A stretch of DNA of 64,000 bases from Butyricimonas synergistica DSM 23225. Its GTDB lineage: Bacteria > Bacteroidota > Bacteroidia > Bacteroidales > Marinifilaceae. Position 1 is the stretch's first letter, and every line of letters begins with the position of its first letter. Below, one piece after another: positions 16,575 through 25,127 of the stretch. The notes beneath the pieces were generated by a model. It was not told where the DNA came from, searched no databases, and was given only the letters and a program-made list of their open reading frames with translations. Made by a program: the position numbers and the translations under genes. The stretch is taken from positions 62,001 to 126,000 of the forward strand of contig NZ_KB903367.1 in NCBI RefSeq assembly GCF_000379665.1, read 5' to 3'.

Positions 16575-17315
16575 TTATTTACTCATGAATCTTGCTTCGC
16601 TATGGTAATCATCTTTCTCGATGTCGATGTCGGGTTCGGTGAGTTCGCCGGAACCGGATAGGGTAAACTTCAAGTATTTGATCTTTTTCCCCCGCGATAA
16701 CCATTGCTGTTCGTAGAAGGTTTTGATCCCAAGAATCTTGTCATCCAGCCCCATCCCGTAAAGGTCGTCCGTGTTGACGAACGCGGTCAAGTGGTTCTGG
16801 CGGATGAGTGCGTCCGTGTATCGGTACAGGAAAGGGCTGTCCGTTTTAAGATGGATAACGCCGTCTTCCGTCAACATCTTTTTGTAGAGCGAGAGAAAGC
16901 GTGTTCCCGTGAGGCGCTTGCGAGCCTTCGCCATTTGTGGGTCGGGAAAGGTAATCCATATCTCGGATATTTCCCCCGGGGCGAATACCGATTCAAGCAT
17001 TTCGGCATGGGTTCGCAGGAACGCCACGTTCTTCATCCCCTTTTCTTGAGCAATCTTGGCTCCCGTCCACATCCGGGCGCCTTTGATGTCCAAACCGATA
17101 AAGTTCTTTTCCGGGTAGAGTTCTCCCAATCCCACGGAGTATTCGCCTTTACCGCATCCTACTTCCAACACGATCGGGTGACCGTTGCCAAACACTTGCT
17201 CCCCCCATTTGCCTTTTAGCTTGTAATCCGTGCGGAAAACCTCGTCATGCTTGGGTTGAAACACGTTGTCGAGTGTTTCCATTTCTGCAAATTTTGCCAG
17301 CTTATTCTTCGCCAT
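16575..17315 (-). CDS. trmB: tRNA (guanine(46)-N7)-methyltransferase TrmB
   Basis: A 246-residue class I SAM methyltransferase that makes m7G46 in tRNA variable loops. Seen: the SAM motif LEVGCGKGEYSVGL; NFIGLDIKGARMW with the SAM-ribose aspartate; and the family signature WITFPDPQMAKARKRLTG, where FPDP in place of the usual FPDPW-type run marks the active site. Residues 1-50 are the basic N-terminal tail of the family. The start overlaps the end of gldH by 14 nt, so the two are probably translated in a coupled way. Confidence 0.94.
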   Translation of the reverse strand: MAKNKLAKFAEMETLDNVFQPKHDEVFRTDYKLKGKWGEQVFGNGHPIVLEVGCGKGEYSVGLGELYPEKNFIGLDIKGARMWTGAKIAQEKGMKNVAFLRTHAEMLESVFAPGEISEIWITFPDPQMAKARKRLTGTRFLSLYKKMLTEDGVIHLKTDSPFLYRYTDALIRQNHLTAFVNTDDLYGMGLDDKILGIKTFYEQQWLSRGKKIKYLKFTLSGSGELTEPDIDIEKDDYHSEARFMSK

Positions 17316-17781
17316 TAATTTTATATAATGAGAGTTTAATTCCTATGTTTTTTATTCCTTTCAGTTCTTTTTCTTTCATCCGATGGCTTATTTCTACCGT
17401 GTAGATCCCCGTGGAATCCAAGTGGAGCACTTGATCGGAAGGATGTACTATGGTTTTTAGTCCACCTAGCCCTTGCCCGAGCCATTCTCCGTTTTCATTT
17501 GCCAAGATAATATCCGGATTCATCTTGACGGTCATCAAACCGGGATGTGAAACCGTGAGGTGGCAACTTAAATTATGTTGTTTATAATCCGTCGTGTGGC
17601 GGACGCAGGTACTTACCACGTAGGTTCCCGGTTGCGTGATGTTGAATTCGAACTTGTAATTACTGTCCCTGTTCCAAGTTTCACGGGCGATGGATTTGTA
17701 AATTCCCGGGTTGGGGGAGATATTACAAGCCATGCAGCACGATAGGAGGAATAGGGTGTAAATACAACGTTTCTTTTTCAT
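17302..17781 (-). CDS. gldH: Gliding motility lipoprotein GldH
   Basis: A 159-residue lipoprotein: signal peptide with lipobox SCCMAC (the Cys at about residue 20 is the likely lipidation site), then a beta-rich domain with WNRDSNYKFEFNI and HNLSCHLTVSHPG characteristic of GldH. In Flavobacteria GldH is needed for gliding; in gut Bacteroidales it persists in cells with no known gliding, so its role here is unclear. It sits between the NUDIX and trmB genes, 15 nt after the former and overlapping the latter by 14 nt. No other gld or por genes are in the window. Confidence 0.85.
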   Translation of the reverse strand: MKKKRCIYTLFLLSCCMACNISPNPGIYKSIARETWNRDSNYKFEFNITQPGTYVVSTCVRHTTDYKQHNLSCHLTVSHPGLMTVKMNPDIILANENGEWLGQGLGGLKTIVHPSDQVLHLDSTGIYTVEISHRMKEKELKGIKNIGIKLSLYKINGEE

Positions 17782-17796
17782 ATCGTATTTCTGTCG

Positions 17797-18417
17797 TTAT
17801 TGCTCGTTTTTCAGTAATGTTTCGAGTTCCGCGATGATCATTGCCGTGGCTCCCCAAATAAAGTGATTTCCAATTTTATAGCCCGGGGCAACAATCTGTT
17901 GATCGTGCCGATAGAGCGAACGTGATGTTTTATTCTTGTCATCAAGTAAATCATTTAATGGGATGAGTATCACTTCCTCGACTTCATCTTTCGAGAGCGC
18001 AAAATTAGGCATTTTCGGAATAGTTCCAATAAAGGGCGTTATATTAAAGTTACTTAACGGGATGTACACGTCACTCAGGCTTCCGATAATCGTGATTTCT
18101 TCCGTTTCCACGCCTATTTCCTCGTGGCATTCCCGCAAAGCTGCACCACGGGCGTTCTCGTCTTCCGATTCTACTTTCCCTCCAGGCAAGGCGATTTGTC
18201 CCCCGTGATATTTTCCCCCGGGTGTACGTTGTATGAAAGGAATTAACCATTCCTCTTGGTATGGAATTAGAAGCAGGAGCACGGCGCTGTTTACCGGGGA
18301 ATGATGATGTATTCCCTCCACTCCCTTCACGTAATGAGGTTCGGGAGTCATGAGTGCGTGAGCCGCCGCCCCGGGCAGCTCACGCTTTAAAATCTTTTGT
18401 ATCGTTTCAATTGTCAC
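17797..18417 (-). CDS. NUDIX hydrolase, CoA pyrophosphatase type
   Basis: A 206-residue protein with the NUDIX box ending RECHEEIGVE and the CoA-hydrolase signature upstream of it (FIQRTPGGKYHGGQIALPGG, corresponding to the UPF0035 motif). This places it with CoA/acetyl-CoA pyrophosphatases that yield 3',5'-ADP and phosphopantetheine. The start codon is GTG at 18417, 4 nt after the stop of the peptidase fusion gene, so it is likely in the same transcript. The exact substrate in this branch has not been read from sequence. Confidence 0.88.
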   Translation of the reverse strand: MTIETIQKILKRELPGAAAHALMTPEPHYVKGVEGIHHHSPVNSAVLLLLIPYQEEWLIPFIQRTPGGKYHGGQIALPGGKVESEDENARGAALRECHEEIGVETEEITIIGSLSDVYIPLSNFNITPFIGTIPKMPNFALSKDEVEEVILIPLNDLLDDKNKTSRSLYRHDQQIVAPGYKIGNHFIWGATAMIIAELETLLKNEQ

Positions 18418-18421
18418 AGTG

Positions 18422-20194
18422 TCACTCGATGGTTAAGTTTTGTACCGTGTTCAACACCCTCAATATATTATCCCCCCACAGTTTATGCAATTCTTCCGGC
18501 GTGTAGCCTTGGCGCAGGAGTTCCACGGTAAGGTTGATGATCTCGTTGGCGGCACGGCAGCCAATCAGTTTTTCCGTGTCGTCGCCGTCGAAGTCCGTGC
18601 CGATGCCCACATGGTCGATGCCCACGAGGCGGACGATGTGGTTGATATGAGCCACGGCGTCCAGGATGGTTGGGTTCGGTTGTTTACTCAGGAACCAGTT
18701 GTACAGGCATACTTGCACCACACCCCCTTTGGCGGCAATGGCTCGTATCTGGTCATCCGTCAGGTTGCGGGGATGGTCACATAGCGCTCTTGCCGACGAG
18801 TGGGAGGCGATAATCGGGGCTTTGCTGATTTCCAACACGTCCTGCACGGTCTTCGCGTTGGCGTGTGAAATATCCACGATGATACCCAAGCGGTTCATCT
18901 CTTTCACCACTTCCCGCCCGAAGTTGCTCAGCCCGTCATGTTCCGGTTCGCCCTTCGCAGAGTCGCATATATCGTTGCTGCCGTTGTGGCACAGGGTGAT
19001 GTACGTGATTCCCATGTCTTTGAACATAGAGAGATTGGCAATATCTTTCCCGATGGCGTACCCGTTCTCGATGGCGAGGAAGATGGCTTTCTTCCCGGCG
19101 TTTTTCAGGTAGAGCAAATCGTCCACGTTGTAAGCGATGCCTACTTGTGATTGGTTTTGCTTCACTTGTTCCGTGATCTGGTACAGGATGTCGATTGCCT
19201 TTTGTGTCGCGGCTCGCGATGCGTTCTCGTCCCGGCCCTCTTGATGAAGGTAGGCTACCATGAAAACGGCATCTTCCCTGCCTTCCTGCATCTTGGGGAG
19301 GTCGACTTTCACCTCCTCGTGGCGTTGACCGAAGTTGAATCCCGGCGTGAATTTCATGGGTGTATCGCAGTGGGAGTCGACGATCAGGCTATTCCGGTGA
19401 ATCTCTTTCGCCTTTTTAAATAGAGTCGCCTCGTTCACGAGATAGTTAAACAACTTCATCATCTGTTCGTCGGGGCGTACCGCCATTTTTTCCGGGTGCC
19501 ATTGCACGCTGAAGATACGGTGTCCCGGCATTCCTTCCATCGCCTCGATGATCCCGTCGGCGGAAGTTGCCGTGACCCGGAATCCGGGGGCGATCTCTTT
19601 GATCGCCTGGTGATGGTAGGAGTTGACCGTGATGGCATCTTCCCCGATCACGGAATAGAGCGTTGAGTTCTTCACGATATTTACCCGGTGCGAGCCGAAC
19701 TCCCGGCTGATCGTCTGGCTGTGCTTCAGGGGCGGTTGCCCGTGTTGCGTGTAAATATCCTGGTAATTCGTGCCCCCGAACGCCATATTGATGATCTGGT
19801 GTCCGCGGCATATCCCGAAGATCGGTATCTGGCGGTCGGCTGCCAGTTTTACCAGTGTCAGGTCGAATTGATCTCTTGCCGCGTCCACGTCCTTCAACGC
19901 GGGAATAGGGTCTTCATTCCCGTACAGGGGATTGATGTCCCCGCCTCCCGTGAGCATTAGCCCGTCGAGGGTGTCTATCGTGGCCCGTAATGTTTCAATG
20001 TCATTATGCACGGGTATGAGCACGGGAATGCCTCCCGCTTGTAGGATGGATATCACGTACGAGTGTTCGATGCAGGAGTTCCCGTTCTCGAAATTTGCCG
20101 TGATGCCGATAACGGGTGCGTGCCCCTGTGTCTGGCGATCATCGATCGCCTGGTATAAGGTATCCAGATTTGCCGGATAAATAATATTATTCAT
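18422..20194 (-). CDS. Fusion: class I glutamine-amidotransferase-like gamma-glutamyl hydrolase + M19 dipeptidase
   Basis: A 590-residue two-enzyme protein. Residues about 25-250 are a peptidase C26 / PuuD-like domain with nucleophile C129 (GICRGHQ) and the H233/E235 pair (QWHPE). Residues about 262-590 are a membrane-dipeptidase (M19) domain with the zinc ligands H275/D277 (DSHCDTPM), a Glu in AIENGYAIG, His in DISHAN and SHSSARAL, and GIGTDFDGDD. I chose ATG 20194; a further in-frame ATG at 20239 would add 15 hydrophobic residues that could act as a signal peptide. The first domain cleaves gamma-glutamyl bonds and the second cleaves dipeptides, so together they could take apart a gamma-glutamyl peptide such as a murein stem. 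An LD-carboxypeptidase homologue lies just upstream. Confidence 0.88.
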   Translation of the reverse strand: MNNIIYPANLDTLYQAIDDRQTQGHAPVIGITANFENGNSCIEHSYVISILQAGGIPVLIPVHNDIETLRATIDTLDGLMLTGGGDINPLYGNEDPIPALKDVDAARDQFDLTLVKLAADRQIPIFGICRGHQIINMAFGGTNYQDIYTQHGQPPLKHSQTISREFGSHRVNIVKNSTLYSVIGEDAITVNSYHHQAIKEIAPGFRVTATSADGIIEAMEGMPGHRIFSVQWHPEKMAVRPDEQMMKLFNYLVNEATLFKKAKEIHRNSLIVDSHCDTPMKFTPGFNFGQRHEEVKVDLPKMQEGREDAVFMVAYLHQEGRDENASRAATQKAIDILYQITEQVKQNQSQVGIAYNVDDLLYLKNAGKKAIFLAIENGYAIGKDIANLSMFKDMGITYITLCHNGSNDICDSAKGEPEHDGLSNFGREVVKEMNRLGIIVDISHANAKTVQDVLEISKAPIIASHSSARALCDHPRNLTDDQIRAIAAKGGVVQVCLYNWFLSKQPNPTILDAVAHINHIVRLVGIDHVGIGTDFDGDDTEKLIGCRAANEIINLTVELLRQGYTPEELHKLWGDNILRVLNTVQNLTIE

Positions 20195-20273
20195 GGAAAT
20201 ACAAGTTAAAAATGTTGCTATAAATTTGAATAATAGCATTATAAATCTAAAGTTATAAATTATGAATCAAGAG

Positions 20274-21164
20274 TCATGGGAACTTCAGTTCTCCCCCGTC
20301 GGGTCGCACGATAAGTTCCACGTTTGCGCCAAGTATCAGCGGGTAATTGCCTCGCGCATGTCCTGACGGGAGCCCGAAACAAACCGGGTAAGTGTAATTT
20401 CTCACCGTCTCGTGGATGATGCGGTATACTTTTTCCCGGAATTCGGGCGTGCTGTTCCGACCGAATTCCCCGACCACGAGTCCTGCCAGGTGTTGGAACT
20501 TGCCTGCGTATTTCATGCAGCGGATACTCCGGTCGATCTGGTAAATATCGTCTGACGGGTCTTCGAGAAACAGGATCGTCCCCCGTGTGTTATGTTCGAT
20601 TCGCATGTCGTGCAGGCTGTGCACCCACGTCAGCATCCCCCCGATAAGTTCCGCTTCCGCCAGTCCTATCCGGTTGAGCGGGTGTGCGTCCGTGGCATAC
20701 GTGGACACGATGCCGAACAGGAAATTCCGCAATTGGGTCAAGGCTTCGGGTGCTGTCTCTTGCAAGTTTGAAGGCATGGGTGCGTGAAGACTTTCGATGC
20801 CTAACGAGTGTAGTTTCGAGTGCAACACCGTGATATCGTTCATCCCGATTACCCATTTGGGGTTTCCTTGAAAAACGGAATAATCGACATCTTCAATGAT
20901 GCGGAGGATGCCGTAATCTCCCGCCATGCACCAGATAGCCCTTGTGTCCTCTGCATCGAGGGCTGTTTGTAAATCCGTCAGGCGTTCCGTGTCGGTACCC
21001 GCCATTCTCCCGTGTTGCGCTAGCACGTGTTCTCCCGACACGGGAACCAATCCCCACGAGGTAAGCAAAGCCGTCGCAGCATCCTGTTGTTCTTTTGTCG
21101 CGATGCCCGAGGGGGAAACAAGCGCCACCTTATCCCCCGGTTGCAGGTATATAGGTCGTAACAT
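20274..21164 (-). CDS. LD-carboxypeptidase (S66) homologue lacking the serine nucleophile
   Basis: A 296-residue protein of the S66 (LdcA) fold: PGDKVALVSPSG at the N-terminus, the glutamate segment ILFLEDPSDDIYQIDRSI, and FGLPSGHARGNYPL with the catalytic His. In active enzymes the nucleophile lies in a G-[YF]-S-D-I-T motif; here it is GMNDIT, with Asn109 (codon AAC at 20840-20838) in place of Ser. The usual ARGGYG loop is also changed, to CMAGDYG (79-85). Active relatives remove D-Ala from tetrapeptides during cytoplasmic murein recycling. This copy is therefore probably inactive in that reaction or altered in activity. It is the first gene of a likely operon with the dipeptidase fusion, 79 nt away. 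Confidence 0.82.
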   Translation of the reverse strand: MLRPIYLQPGDKVALVSPSGIATKEQQDAATALLTSWGLVPVSGEHVLAQHGRMAGTDTERLTDLQTALDAEDTRAIWCMAGDYGILRIIEDVDYSVFQGNPKWVIGMNDITVLHSKLHSLGIESLHAPMPSNLQETAPEALTQLRNFLFGIVSTYATDAHPLNRIGLAEAELIGGMLTWVHSLHDMRIEHNTRGTILFLEDPSDDIYQIDRSIRCMKYAGKFQHLAGLVVGEFGRNSTPEFREKVYRIIHETVRNYTYPVCFGLPSGHARGNYPLILGANVELIVRPDGGELKFP

Positions 21165-21246
21165 ATAGCGATAATTTGTTTTATTGTACGAAGGTACGCT
21201 TTTAATTTGAAAATGCGATATACTTTGTTGATAGAATTGCTTGCGG

Positions 21247-21290
21247 CGGACTTATAGGGGACTTCTCCCACTCTTACGGGGGACTTCTCT
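21247..21290. repeat. 11-nt-period repeat array, GGGACTTCTC type
   Basis: Successive 11-mers: CGGACTTATAG, GGGACTTCTCC, CACTCTTACGG, GGGACTTCTCT. The second and fourth are nearly identical, giving a clear 22-nt repeat of two alternating 11-mers. Confidence 0.6.
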
Positions 21291-21323
21291 ACCAATAAGA
21301 ATAATACTAAAGTAGTTATAATA

Positions 21324-21384
21324 TATTGTTATTCTATTTTAATAGAATGGCAATAGAACAACAATAGAATAACAATAGCATAAT
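21324..21384. repeat. 11-nt-period AATAGAA array inside a 15-bp inverted repeat
   Basis: Four 11-mers, AATAGAATGGC, AATAGAACAAC, AATAGAATAAC and AATAGCATAAT, run from 21341 to 21384. TATTGTTATTCTATT at 21324-21338 is a perfect inverted copy of AATAGAATAACAATA at 21363-21377. Confidence 0.65.
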
Positions 21385-21542
21385 AGTTAGAGAAAGCATG
21401 GAGAAAATACGGGGAAGAATGCCATGATTTAGCGGGAACTCTCGTTGCATAATTTTCTTAAAATGATTACTTTTGCCTCCGTTCCGAAATCGGGCTGCCA
21501 CATAGGGTGACTCCTGTTCGGGGCTTGATTAAACAGACGATT

Positions 21543-22562
21543 ATGAAACAGAAATTACTTTCCTTGTTCCTCCTTGTATGGGCGGTTATCCTGTCTGGAT
21601 GTGAAACAAAGGATGAGGTTCGTGGTGTTTTCCCTGATGCGCCGGACTATGTGCAAGCCGAAGCGTGGTTTGACGGCGGGCACTCTGCAGGAAAGGACTA
21701 TGACGTATTCTACATCGTTCCCACCTGCGTGTTCGACCAAGTGGACGAGAACGGCGACACGTGCCACTACATGGACATCCGCAACGAGTTGCACCGCCTT
21801 GCGGTGGACAGTCCTTTGCGGCTGGCAAAAGGCATCTTTGCTGACGAAGCTAACTTCTTTGCCCCTTACTACCGGCAAATCACCATCGAGTCGTGGATGA
21901 AAAGCGACACCGTCATCGAATCGCGCTTCCGCCTTGCCTACGAGGACATCGTATCCGCTTTCCGTTATTACACGGAACATCTGAACGAGGGGCGCCCCTT
22001 CATCCTTGCCGGACACAGCCAAGGCGGGAAGGCGGTTATCGAATTGCTGAAACGGGAGATGGACGATGAATTGTATGCACGTATGATAGCCGCCTATCCG
22101 CTGGGTTATCCAGTGGAAGACAGCGACGTGTCGCCCTATTTGCTCCCCGCTGCCGATGCTTCGGGCACGGGCGTATTCGTCACCTTCAACTCCGTTTCTG
22201 CCCCTGACCGCTTGCCGCCTTTGCTCGCCGGAAGCCGCGCTGCTATCAACCCGCTAAATTGGCGTACCGATGACACGCCTGCTACAAAGGAAGACCATCT
22301 TGGGAGCGTGTTCATAAAGACTGACGGCAGCATCTCTTCCGAGCAGGCGCACGTTATTGGCGCGTGCCTCGACAAGGAAACGAAAGCCTTGGTCGTATCT
22401 GGGGTCAATCCGGAGGAGTACTATACGCCTTCGCTTGCCGGACTATTCCCCGTGGGGAACTACCATGTGGTGGAACTGAATTTTTTTTACCGAAACTTGC
22501 AGCAGAACGTGAAACTGCGGGCGGCAACTTTTTTCCAGCAGGAAAAAGGCGGGGACAGATAA
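21543..22562 (+). CDS. DUF3089-type alpha/beta-hydrolase lipoprotein, likely transferred
   Basis: A 339-residue protein from ATG 21543. The signal peptide ends in the lipobox ILSGC (Cys20), so it is a lipoprotein. The hydrolase domain has DVFYIVPTCVF near the start, the nucleophile elbow GHSQGG with Ser159, and late segments matching DUF3089. The reaction is unknown; esterase or lipase activity is the usual guess for the fold. Codons are markedly richer in G+C at third positions than in neighbours (runs of gcc, acc, ttc and cgc), and the gene is flanked by repeat arrays. Both facts suggest acquisition from another Bacteroidales lineage. The long 5' extension of the frame to 21507 is not needed. 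Confidence 0.82.
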   Translation: MKQKLLSLFLLVWAVILSGCETKDEVRGVFPDAPDYVQAEAWFDGGHSAGKDYDVFYIVPTCVFDQVDENGDTCHYMDIRNELHRLAVDSPLRLAKGIFADEANFFAPYYRQITIESWMKSDTVIESRFRLAYEDIVSAFRYYTEHLNEGRPFILAGHSQGGKAVIELLKREMDDELYARMIAAYPLGYPVEDSDVSPYLLPAADASGTGVFVTFNSVSAPDRLPPLLAGSRAAINPLNWRTDDTPATKEDHLGSVFIKTDGSISSEQAHVIGACLDKETKALVVSGVNPEEYYTPSLAGLFPVGNYHVVELNFFYRNLQQNVKLRAATFFQQEKGGDR

Positions 22563-22711
22563 CACGCGAGACTTGAGATTAAGCGTGCCGGTTTTAACGT
22601 GATGTTCGCGATATTTTTATTAACTTCGCGACTTCATGGAGTGTAAAAGTTTTTTCCTTTTGGCTTTATGAATTTTATGAACGTTATAACTTTACAAACT
22701 CTAAATAATAT

Positions 22712-24742
22712 ATGAGCAAGTTCAAGAGAAATTTGGTTACCACGGCTTTGCCTTACGCGAATGGACCCGTGCATATCGGACATTTGGCGGGTGTTTACGT
22801 GCCTGCTGATATTTACGTGAGATATTTGAGGAAGAAAGGTGAGGATGTGGCATTTATCGGGGGATCGGATGAACATGGAGTGCCGATCACGATTAAGGCT
22901 CAAAAAGAGGGGGTAACCCCGCAGGATATTGTCGATCGTTATCACAAGATCATAAAAGATTCTTTTGAGGAATTGGGTATCTCTTTCGATATATATTCCC
23001 GCACGAGTTCCAAGACGCATCACGAGTTGTCGTCCGCGTTTTTCAAGAAACTCTATGATGCCGGAAAATTTATCGAGAAGACTTCCATGCAGTTCTACGA
23101 CGAGAAGGCGGGACAATTCCTTGCCGACCGTTATATCATAGGGACTTGCCCTCATTGCGGCAACGAACGGGCGTACGGAGACCAGTGCGAGGCTTGCGGG
23201 ACGAGCCTGAACGCTACCGACTTGATCAACCCGGTGTCCGCTATCACGGGAAACAAACCCGAGTTGAAAGAAACGAAACACTGGTATCTCCCCTTGGATC
23301 AATACGAGAGTTGGTTGAAAGAATGGATTTTAGAGGTGCACAAGGAGTGGAAACCGAACGTTTACGGGCAATGTAAATCGTGGTTGGATAGCGGTTTGCA
23401 ACCTCGTGCGGTGACCCGCGATTTGGATTGGGGCGTACCCGTGCCGATCGAGGGAGCCGAGGGAAAAGTGCTCTACGTGTGGTTCGATGCCCCCATCGGG
23501 TATATTTCTGCCACGAAAGATCTTACTCCGGAATGGGAAAAGTACTGGAAAGACCCGGAAACCCGCATGATCCATTTTATCGGTAAGGATAATATCGTGT
23601 TCCATTGCATCATTTTCCCGGCGATGTTGAAAGCCGAGGGGTCTTATATATTGCCGGACAACGTGCCCGCCAACGAGTTCCTGAATTTGGAAGGGGATAA
23701 GATTTCTACATCCCGCAACTGGGCGGTGTGGTTGCACGAGTATCTGGTGGATTTCAAGGGCAAACAGGATGTGTTGCGCTACGTGCTGACAGCCAACGCT
23801 CCGGAAACCAAGGATAACGATTTCACGTGGAAGGATTTCCAAACCCGCAATAATAGCGAGTTGGTAGCGATCTACGGTAATTTTATCAACCGTACTTTGG
23901 TGCTGACGCAGAAGTATTTTAATAATCTGGTACCGGAACGGGGCGAGTTGACGGATTACGACGAGGAGGTGCTTGCCGAGATTCCGCAAATCATCGGGCG
24001 TGTGGAGAAGAGCCTGGATACGTTCCACTTCCGCGATGCTTTGAAAGAAGCCATGAATCTTGCTCGTTTGGGGAATAAATATCTTGCCGACACTGAACCC
24101 TGGAAAGTCATCAAGACAGACGAGGGACGAGTGAAGACGATACTAAATATCTGTTTGCAGATTTCAGCTAATCTTTCCACTTTGATGGAACCGTTTATGC
24201 CGTTCTCTTCTCAAAAGTTGCGTGAGTTTATGAATATCGGCGTGATCGAGTGGGATAAGATGGGCGACGGCGTGATCGCGGCAGGACACGAGCTGGGGCA
24301 AGCCGGGTTGTTGTTCGAGAAGATCGAGGACGATGTGATCCAGGCACAGGTCGATAAATTGCTTGCCACGAAGAAAGCGAACGAGATGGCTGCAGCCGTG
24401 GCTGCCCCCGCGAAGGAGAATATCAACTACGATGATTTCATGAAGATGGATATCCGCGTGGGCAAGATCATCGCTGCCGAGAAAGTGGCTAAGACGAAAA
24501 AGTTGATGAAGTTGACCGTCGATACGGGTATCGACCAGCGGACGATTGTTTCGGGTATTGCCGAGCATTACACGCCCGAAGAGGTGATCGGGCGACAAGT
24601 CAGCGTGTTGGTCAATTTGGAACCTAAACCGTTGAAAGGCATCGTGTCGCAGGGAATGATTCTTATGGCGGAGAATGTCGACGGCTCTCTTTCTTTCGTT
24701 ACTCCCGATAAAGAGGTGAAACCGGGATCGGAAATACGGTAA
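22712..24742 (+). CDS. metG: Methionyl-tRNA synthetase
   Basis: A 676-residue class I synthetase charging tRNA-Met. Seen: HIGH motif in [10 protein letters not shown]; the zinc-binding insert with [18 protein letters not shown] (four Cys); the KMSKS-loop equivalent [13 protein letters not shown]; the anticodon-binding helical region; and a C-terminal tRNA-binding (EMAP-like) domain from about residue 565 ([16 protein letters not shown]). The four-cysteine insert and appended domain match the long dimeric type. A variant -7 element TAACTTCG lies at 22621-22628 and a strong terminator follows the gene. Confidence 0.96.
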   Translation: MSKFKRNLVTTALPYANGPVHIGHLAGVYVPADIYVRYLRKKGEDVAFIGGSDEHGVPITIKAQKEGVTPQDIVDRYHKIIKDSFEELGISFDIYSRTSSKTHHELSSAFFKKLYDAGKFIEKTSMQFYDEKAGQFLADRYIIGTCPHCGNERAYGDQCEACGTSLNATDLINPVSAITGNKPELKETKHWYLPLDQYESWLKEWILEVHKEWKPNVYGQCKSWLDSGLQPRAVTRDLDWGVPVPIEGAEGKVLYVWFDAPIGYISATKDLTPEWEKYWKDPETRMIHFIGKDNIVFHCIIFPAMLKAEGSYILPDNVPANEFLNLEGDKISTSRNWAVWLHEYLVDFKGKQDVLRYVLTANAPETKDNDFTWKDFQTRNNSELVAIYGNFINRTLVLTQKYFNNLVPERGELTDYDEEVLAEIPQIIGRVEKSLDTFHFRDALKEAMNLARLGNKYLADTEPWKVIKTDEGRVKTILNICLQISANLSTLMEPFMPFSSQKLREFMNIGVIEWDKMGDGVIAAGHELGQAGLLFEKIEDDVIQAQVDKLLATKKANEMAAAVAAPAKENINYDDFMKMDIRVGKIIAAEKVAKTKKLMKLTVDTGIDQRTIVSGIAEHYTPEEVIGRQVSVLVNLEPKPLKGIVSQGMILMAENVDGSLSFVTPDKEVKPGSEIR

Positions 24743-24770
24743 CGGGGAAGTGGAAATATAGAATATTGCG

Positions 24771-24808
24771 TGTAGCGGACAACCGGGAGTTGTCCGCTAC
24801 ATTTTTTT
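24771..24808 (+). terminator. metG terminator
   Basis: A perfect 13-bp stem, TGTAGCGGACAAC (24771-24783) with GTTGTCCGCTACA (24789-24801), closes a 5-nt loop and is followed by seven T residues. Confidence 0.92.
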
Positions 24809-25051
24809 GTTCCGGTTCGTTTTTTTTGCTTGACCGATTTGTTATAAAATTTCAGGATGTGGTGGCGAATTAGGATTTTGTTAACTACGGTGGCAGGAAT
24901 GGGGAAGAACCTGTATCTATTGATTATCAGTGTTAATCGCGTGGAATTGTAATTCTTAAAAAATAGTTGTCATTTTTCAGCCTAACAAATATTTAACCTT
25001 ACCTCAACTAAAGTATAACAGTAATAATCTCATTTTCATTAAGTAATGCCT

Positions 25052-25059
25052 TACCTTTG
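25052..25059 (+). promoter_or_regulatory. -7 element of the small secreted peptide gene
   Basis: TACCTTTG matches TAnnTTTG, about 69 nt before the ATG at 25128. Confidence 0.5.
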
Positions 25060-25127
25060 TATCGAAAGAAAAAGCAAAAGCCAATATGGCAAGAATGAAT
25101 AAGAATAATAATTAAAAAAATAATGAT

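Larger units (their letters stand above)
21165..21542. other. Gene-free spacer with periodic repeats
   Basis: This 378-nt spacer holds a variant -7 element for the minus-strand gene (TACCTTCG, 21196-21189), two 11-nt-period arrays and a 15-bp inverted repeat, all listed separately. I see no coding frame with support in it. Confidence 0.6.
24743..25127. other. Gene-free spacer between metG and small secreted peptide gene
   Basis: This 385-nt AT-rich stretch contains the metG terminator and, at its far end, the promoter of the next gene. I see no other coding or RNA feature in the middle part. Confidence 0.6.

Noticed and set aside
22634-23302. A 222-codon minus-strand frame across the start of metG
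   Set aside because: It is antisense to the synthetase start and overlaps the metG promoter region; no family resemblance.
23330-24028. A 232-codon minus-strand reading frame inside metG
   Set aside because: It is opposite a well-supported synthetase gene, has no recognisable motif and shows the His/Arg-rich look of an antisense shadow frame.
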